Assembly: GCA_945898275.1 (NCBI GenBank)
Contig: CAMDHZ010000015.1
Span: 1 to 64,000 of the forward strand
Length of the DNA stretch: 64,000 nucleotides
Origin: Chitinophaga pinensis
GTDB taxonomy: Bacteria; Bacteroidota; Bacteroidia; UKL13-3
Direction: 5' to 3'
Position 1 is the stretch's first letter. Each line of letters starts with the position of its first letter. Shown one piece after another: positions 60,550 to 64,000 of this stretch. The notes below the pieces were generated by a model. The model was not told the origin of the DNA. It did not search any database and worked only from the letters and a program-made list of their open reading frames with translations. A program made the position numbers and the translations under genes.

Positions 60550-61164
60550 ATGCTTAAGCAAGGTAAGGCATTAACTTCAATTTTATTAGGAGCATTGAGC
60601 TTATTGGGCGCCTGCGGCCCGCAAGAAGACCCAAAATACCGTGCGGAAATTGCCAACCACAGGGCAGCGCTTAATGAACAGTTTTTTGACCCTGCAGAGA
60701 CACCTTTAGACAGCACAAGTTTTTATACCTGGAAAGGTTTAAAATTCTTTCCTATTCAAGAGAAGTATAAGGTTAAGGCGCAATTAACATTGATTGAGAA
60801 TGCCAATGTGTTTGAGTTGCCGCATTCGCATCAAAAAACAAAGCCTTACAAGCAGTATGGCAAATTAAAATTTGAACTTGAAGGTAAAGCTTTTGAATTA
60901 CTGGTGTTGGAGCAAGAAGTTAAAAAGCCAGGTTACGAAAACTACTTGATTGTGCCCTTTACAGATGAAACCACAGGCAAAGAAACCTATGGTGCAGGCA
61001 GGTATTTAGACTTAGAAAAAAGTGATGCCAAAGAAGTTATTTTAGATTTTAACCTTTCCTACAACCCATACTGTGCCTACAACGAAGCGTATACTTGCCC
61101 AATTCCTCCCAAAGAAAATAACCTAAGCCTAAGGATAGAAGCTGGTATGAAGTATACCAAATAA
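60550..61164 (+). CDS. DUF1684 lipoprotein
   Basis: 204 residues; lipoprotein leader (L-G-A-C-G-P). The DUF1684 pattern is clear: F-Y-T-W-K-G-L-K-F-F-P-I, then L-L-V-L-E-Q, V-P-F-T-D-E-T-T-G-K-E-T-Y-G-A-G-R-Y-L-D-L, and N-P-Y-C-A-Y-N-E-A-Y-T-C-P-I-P-P. Function unknown. Its last 36 bases overlap the convergent LysE gene. Confidence 0.8.
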   Translation: MLKQGKALTSILLGALSLLGACGPQEDPKYRAEIANHRAALNEQFFDPAETPLDSTSFYTWKGLKFFPIQEKYKVKAQLTLIENANVFELPHSHQKTKPYKQYGKLKFELEGKAFELLVLEQEVKKPGYENYLIVPFTDETTGKETYGAGRYLDLEKSDAKEVILDFNLSYNPYCAYNEAYTCPIPPKENNLSLRIEAGMKYTK

Positions 61165-61755
61165 ACCTAAGAGGAAAAGTATTAAACCAATGCTTTTTTC
61201 AGGATGTGTTCGCAACCATCTTAACAATAAAAACTGTTGATATTTTTGGATCAAACCGATATAGAAAACATGCAATAAGAATGCACCAATACCTGCGCCA
61301 ACCGCTGAGGCTATTAAATATTTTGTTGCCATTAAATTAACACCCTCGAAGGTATTTTGCAGGTACCAAATTATACCTGACCAAAACAAAAGCAATTGTG
61401 GGTTTAATAATCCTAAAGCCAAGCCGCTCCAAAAACTGCCTTTTGGAGGTTTTTCTTGAGTGCTCTTTTTTGAGGCTTTATAAAACCATAAGTATGCGCC
61501 TAAACCTATCAATACAAATGAAGCAAGTATTGAAATAATGCGAATGTAATCTTGTTTGACACTCGTAAAAGAAACCAGTTTGACGGCCAATATCACATAC
61601 AAAATTTCTGGCAAAGAACCACCAATTGCAAGTAAAACAGCCTTTCTTTTTTCTTGATGTAAAGTATAATAAACCACCCCAAGATTTACTGGACCGGGTT
61701 GTAATGAACCGATAAAACTTATAAGCGCGAAAAGCAAAAAAATCAGGGCAAGCAT
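61129..61755 (-). CDS. LysE-family transporter
   Basis: 208 residues, six hydrophobic segments. The N-terminal S-L-Q-P-G-P-V-N-L-G-V-V matches the conserved (P)GP motif of LysE/RhtB amino-acid exporters. Substrate unknown. Coupled to the upstream ATP-grasp gene by a one-base overlap (TAATG). Confidence 0.8.
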   Translation of the reverse strand: MLALIFLLFALISFIGSLQPGPVNLGVVYYTLHQEKRKAVLLAIGGSLPEILYVILAVKLVSFTSVKQDYIRIISILASFVLIGLGAYLWFYKASKKSTQEKPPKGSFWSGLALGLLNPQLLLFWSGIIWYLQNTFEGVNLMATKYLIASAVGAGIGAFLLHVFYIGLIQKYQQFLLLRWLRTHPEKSIGLILFLLGLFGILHTSFYP

Positions 61756-62777
61756 TATTGAAATGTTTCTTTTGAATTCAAATTTCTTAAGACATAAAAA
61801 GTCCCAGGCGTTTTTAATCCCTTTGCCCGATTGGCAGCTGCAATCTTAAACACCAAGTGCCAATGATGAAACAAATCTCGCCATCCCTTTAAAGCTCCTC
61901 GGCCCGGGTGGTAAATGTGTCCAGGCTCTGAGGTGATGCCATTGAGCTCCATAACTTTGATGTTTTTACCTTCCATTAAATCCTCAAGACTTGCAGCCTT
62001 AACATCAAACCTACCAATAAAAAAACCTGGCACATGGGAAGCCATTTCTTGTATGGTTCCTATAAGCTTGTTATTGATTATTGCATTAGCATTAATAAAC
62101 TTAGTACCTCGACAATGATTGCCAATAGGCTCTAATAAAATCTTTTCTCCTAAAGCAGGAATATCATTTAACTGCACTTGGTGTTTTTCTAGCAAATATG
62201 GCAATCTATCTTGGGCTCTTTCGGCTTGAAGGAGCAGTGCTTGAACGGTCTGTATGCCATCGCCTGTCAAAGTCAAAAAAGATTTCTGCACCAAAGAACT
62301 AATACCAAATTCTCCCTCAGGAATATGGTACCAAAGCACCCCAAATTCTTCAGGCCAATCAATGAATTCTTGGAGCATAAAATCGAGGGTATTTCCCTTT
62401 AAATAAACCTTTAATTCAGTTTCATTTGTTAGCTTCTCTACCCCATTGCCTCTTTCTCCTATCTGGGGTTTAATGATGATTGGAAAAGTTAATTGTTGAA
62501 ACTGCATCTCTTTTACTATGCCTTCATAAGCTGTATGGGTAGAAAAAGCAAGGGTTTTCGGTTTGAACCTATCTGGAATATGTTTTAGAATATTGTATTT
62601 GTTTTCGTTCTTAATGCCACCTAAATAAAAACCAGGGTTTGCCAAAGTGATTAAAGAAAACGAACGGAACCTTATATACCAATAGGGGAAAATGGCATAT
62701 ACTGGAAGATATAATAACCAAGTTGGCCAATATTCAAAAGCAAAACGTTTAAAAAAAGAGGGCTTAACACTTGGCAT
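61755..62777 (-). CDS. ATP-grasp ligase-like protein
   Basis: 340 residues. An N-terminal hydrophobic segment (about 17-32), then an ATP-grasp fold: F-P-I-I-I-K-P-Q-I-G-E-R-G-N-G-V (about 97-112), M-L-Q-E-F-I-D-W-P-E-E-F-G-V, and M-E-L-N-G-I-T-S-E-P near 280 with the metal-binding Glu/Asn. Such enzymes join a carboxylate to an amine; the substrate is unknown. Coupling to a LysE exporter hints that the product or its precursor is exported. A near copy of the dispersed motif lies inside (62557-62571), read as R-F-K-P-K. Confidence 0.7.
   Translation of the reverse strand: MPSVKPSFFKRFAFEYWPTWLLYLPVYAIFPYWYIRFRSFSLITLANPGFYLGGIKNENKYNILKHIPDRFKPKTLAFSTHTAYEGIVKEMQFQQLTFPIIIKPQIGERGNGVEKLTNETELKVYLKGNTLDFMLQEFIDWPEEFGVLWYHIPEGEFGISSLVQKSFLTLTGDGIQTVQALLLQAERAQDRLPYLLEKHQVQLNDIPALGEKILLEPIGNHCRGTKFINANAIINNKLIGTIQEMASHVPGFFIGRFDVKAASLEDLMEGKNIKVMELNGITSEPGHIYHPGRGALKGWRDLFHHWHLVFKIAAANRAKGLKTPGTFYVLRNLNSKETFQ
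62557..62571 (-). repeat. One-mismatch copy of the dispersed motif inside the ATP-grasp gene
   Basis: TTCGGTTTGAACCTA; the gene reads it in a third frame relative to the exact copies in the cryptochrome and ppx genes. Confidence 0.6.
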
Positions 62778-62788
62778 ATAAAGGAGCT

Positions 62789-63511
62789 TTATAATGAAAC
62801 AGTAGGCATGCTTTGCATAAAATGTTTGTCTTGCAACATGTCATAATAATCAAAGCTAAGCGCTTCTTCTTCCATTAAAATCTGGCTAATGCTAACAGTT
62901 TTTGTACCATTATCCCTTTCAAGTCTAATGCCATGTGGAAAGCGATCATCTCCTTTAAATTGATGAAATTCCATCATTTTATCTGCCGCATTTTCACGTG
63001 TTAAGGTATTAAGGTATTCCAAATAGAACAGCTCTCTTTGTTTAATAATCTCAGGGGAGTATAAGGTTACAGACGACCAAATATGGGCTTGGTATTTATC
63101 TTTAATTTGGTGTTGAACACCAGCACCAGTCCACCTGATTTCATGCAACATGTGGTCTGCAAAAACAATTAAGGAAAATGGCTCAATATTGTCGAAATTA
63201 GATTGAGTTACAAAATCAGAAATATTGGGATAATCAAATACACTTAACAAAACCAAACCTCTGCTCATTTTATAGGGCGGGTTTGGTGTATGTGGCACAA
63301 ATCCTCCATTTAACAAGCAAGCTACACTTCCATTTGGAGAAACTGCAAGCCAAGAGCCATTTCCTTGTGGGTCCTTCGGATATAACAATAATCTTCCATT
63401 TTGCTCATAAACCTTTGGCGGCAAAGCAAGGCTGCGTTGCAGTTTTTCATCTCGATTAGAAGTAAGCAAAAAGGAATTATTCGCTTGTGGCAGATAGGTT
63501 AGCGTGCACAT
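62789..63511 (-). CDS. NRDE (TANGO2-like) family protein
   Basis: 240 residues beginning M-C-T-L-T-Y with the conserved Cys at position 2, and T-S-N-R-D-E near residue 20, the NRDE motif. Later G-S-W-L-A-V-S and C-L-L-N-G-G-F fit the TANGO2 family, whose fold resembles N-terminal-nucleophile hydrolases; the reaction is not settled. The ATG at 63511 is chosen because Cys2 is invariant. It overlaps the end of the DinB-like gene by 35 bases in another frame. Confidence 0.85.
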   Translation of the reverse strand: MCTLTYLPQANNSFLLTSNRDEKLQRSLALPPKVYEQNGRLLLYPKDPQGNGSWLAVSPNGSVACLLNGGFVPHTPNPPYKMSRGLVLLSVFDYPNISDFVTQSNFDNIEPFSLIVFADHMLHEIRWTGAGVQHQIKDKYQAHIWSSVTLYSPEIIKQRELFYLEYLNTLTRENAADKMMEFHQFKGDDRFPHGIRLERDNGTKTVSISQILMEEEALSFDYYDMLQDKHFMQSMPTVSL

Positions 63512-64000
63512 TTGTTTTGTTATATTTGATAGTAGAATACGCCAACCCAAAATCTTCTGAAAGTGGTACTAATGGAAAAGAATGTTTAACACAAATTTGA
63601 ATAATAGCCATGTGGTGTATGGCATGTTCCAAATTATAGGCTAATTCCCTACTTATACTCGATGGCAATTGAATGGCCTCTTCTCCGGCAAAATTTGCTT
63701 TTACCAAGGTTGAGGCATCAGCGCTTACTTCAACCAACTTTTCAAGTAAAATTTGCAAACTTTCCTTGGCTGAGTGAATGTCGGTTTCAAGGAGAATGAT
63801 TCTTTTTCTTTGATCGTAATTTACTTCCCCAAGTACTATTCCTGAAAAAAACTCTTGATACAATTCAATTACATGTCTAACGTGCTTGCCAATTGAGTTT
63901 CCAGAAAGTAAATCTAATGGTTTTGCATAAGCATCATAGGGCATTTGGTTCAACAAATCCTTGAGTTGCTTGATAATGATAGTATTCGACTCTTTTAAAA
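63477..64000 (-). CDS. DinB-like protein (5' end outside the window)
   Basis: An open frame running off the right end. Helical, with H-V-R-H-V-I-E-L-Y-Q-E-F-F (about 35 residues into the visible part) and N-L-E-H-A-I-H-H-M-A-I-I, the His pattern of DinB/YfiT-like metal-binding four-helix proteins. An internal TTG at 63956 is not the start, because the frame and a plausible sequence continue upstream. Confidence 0.65.
   Translation of the reverse strand, partial: LKESNTIIIKQLKDLLNQMPYDAYAKPLDLLSGNSIGKHVRHVIELYQEFFSGIVLGEVNYDQRKRIILLETDIHSAKESLQILLEKLVEVSADASTLVKANFAGEEAIQLPSSISRELAYNLEHAIHHMAIIQICVKHSFPLVPLSEDFGLAYSTIKYNKTNVHANLSATSE

Noticed and set aside
1-64000. tRNA, rRNA, CRISPR arrays and prophage structural genes
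   Set aside because: Looked for in all gaps; none seen. Gaps are mostly short and explained by terminators, repeats, or the IS and cassette spacers.

Overview
The window is chromosomal DNA of a low-GC member of the Bacteroidota. Evidence: outer-membrane and lipoprotein families typical of that phylum (tandem TPR/PD40/OmpA proteins of PorE type, Omp28, DUF6029, DUF4783), type III glutamine synthetase, a TonB with the phylum-typical N-terminus, LytTR regulation, and -7 boxes of the TAnnTTTG type. The lineage below phylum cannot be fixed from this window. No rRNA, tRNA or CRISPR array was seen.

Layout. 0-5 kb (- strand): start of DNA polymerase I, TonB, a HiPIP lipoprotein, fused FtcD and a DUF721 protein. 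5-9.3 kb (+): acyl desaturase, Crp-like regulator and its co-transcribed membrane/YciI/SRPBCC genes. 9.4-20 kb: serine hydrolase and SF1 helicase (-), DASH cryptochrome, phosphoglycerate mutase, thymidylate synthase, pyruvate dehydrogenase E2 and Ppx. 19.5-26 kb: glutamine synthetase III and two PorE-like OmpA proteins. 26-36 kb: PurM, then nucleotide-sugar genes (galE, rfbB, rfbA, a PGI/PMI isomerase, a PHP phosphatase) interrupted by a 1245-residue WG-repeat protein on the other strand. 36-43.9 kb: a hydrolase without its serine nucleophile, SucA, and a LytS/LytR-type two-component operon.

44.1-53.4 kb is an accessory island. An IS110-family element, with a candidate bridge RNA in its upstream non-coding end, has cut a conserved gene. 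Next comes a run of small (+)-strand modules: an EVE-like/HNH nuclease, a VapBC pair, a GldL-like membrane protein, a secreted protein, a frameshifted lipoprotein, an unknown protein, a HigBA pair and a DUF6933-like protein. Several modules begin with a GTT-containing sequence that is the inverted complement (13-16 nt) of a sequence just after their own gene, followed by a 100-130 nt imperfect palindrome. This is the layout expected of integron cassettes with attC sites, but no integrase is in view and the sites deviate from consensus. Two palindromes carry an internally deleted IS1182-like element at the same position, and a third spacer holds a partial copy. Each copy holds an outward promoter-like sequence.

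53.4-64 kb returns to core genes: lptC, an outer-membrane protein, coaX and birA (-), rsfS with a histone-H1-like tail, a DUF6029/Omp28/DUF1684 operon (+), and LysE, ATP-grasp, NRDE and DinB-like genes (-).

Across the core sequence, but not the cassette array, a 15-nt motif TTGGTTCAAACCGAA is scattered (six exact copies, many near copies) in both orientations, between genes and inside genes in different reading frames. It looks like a DNA-level signal of unknown role.
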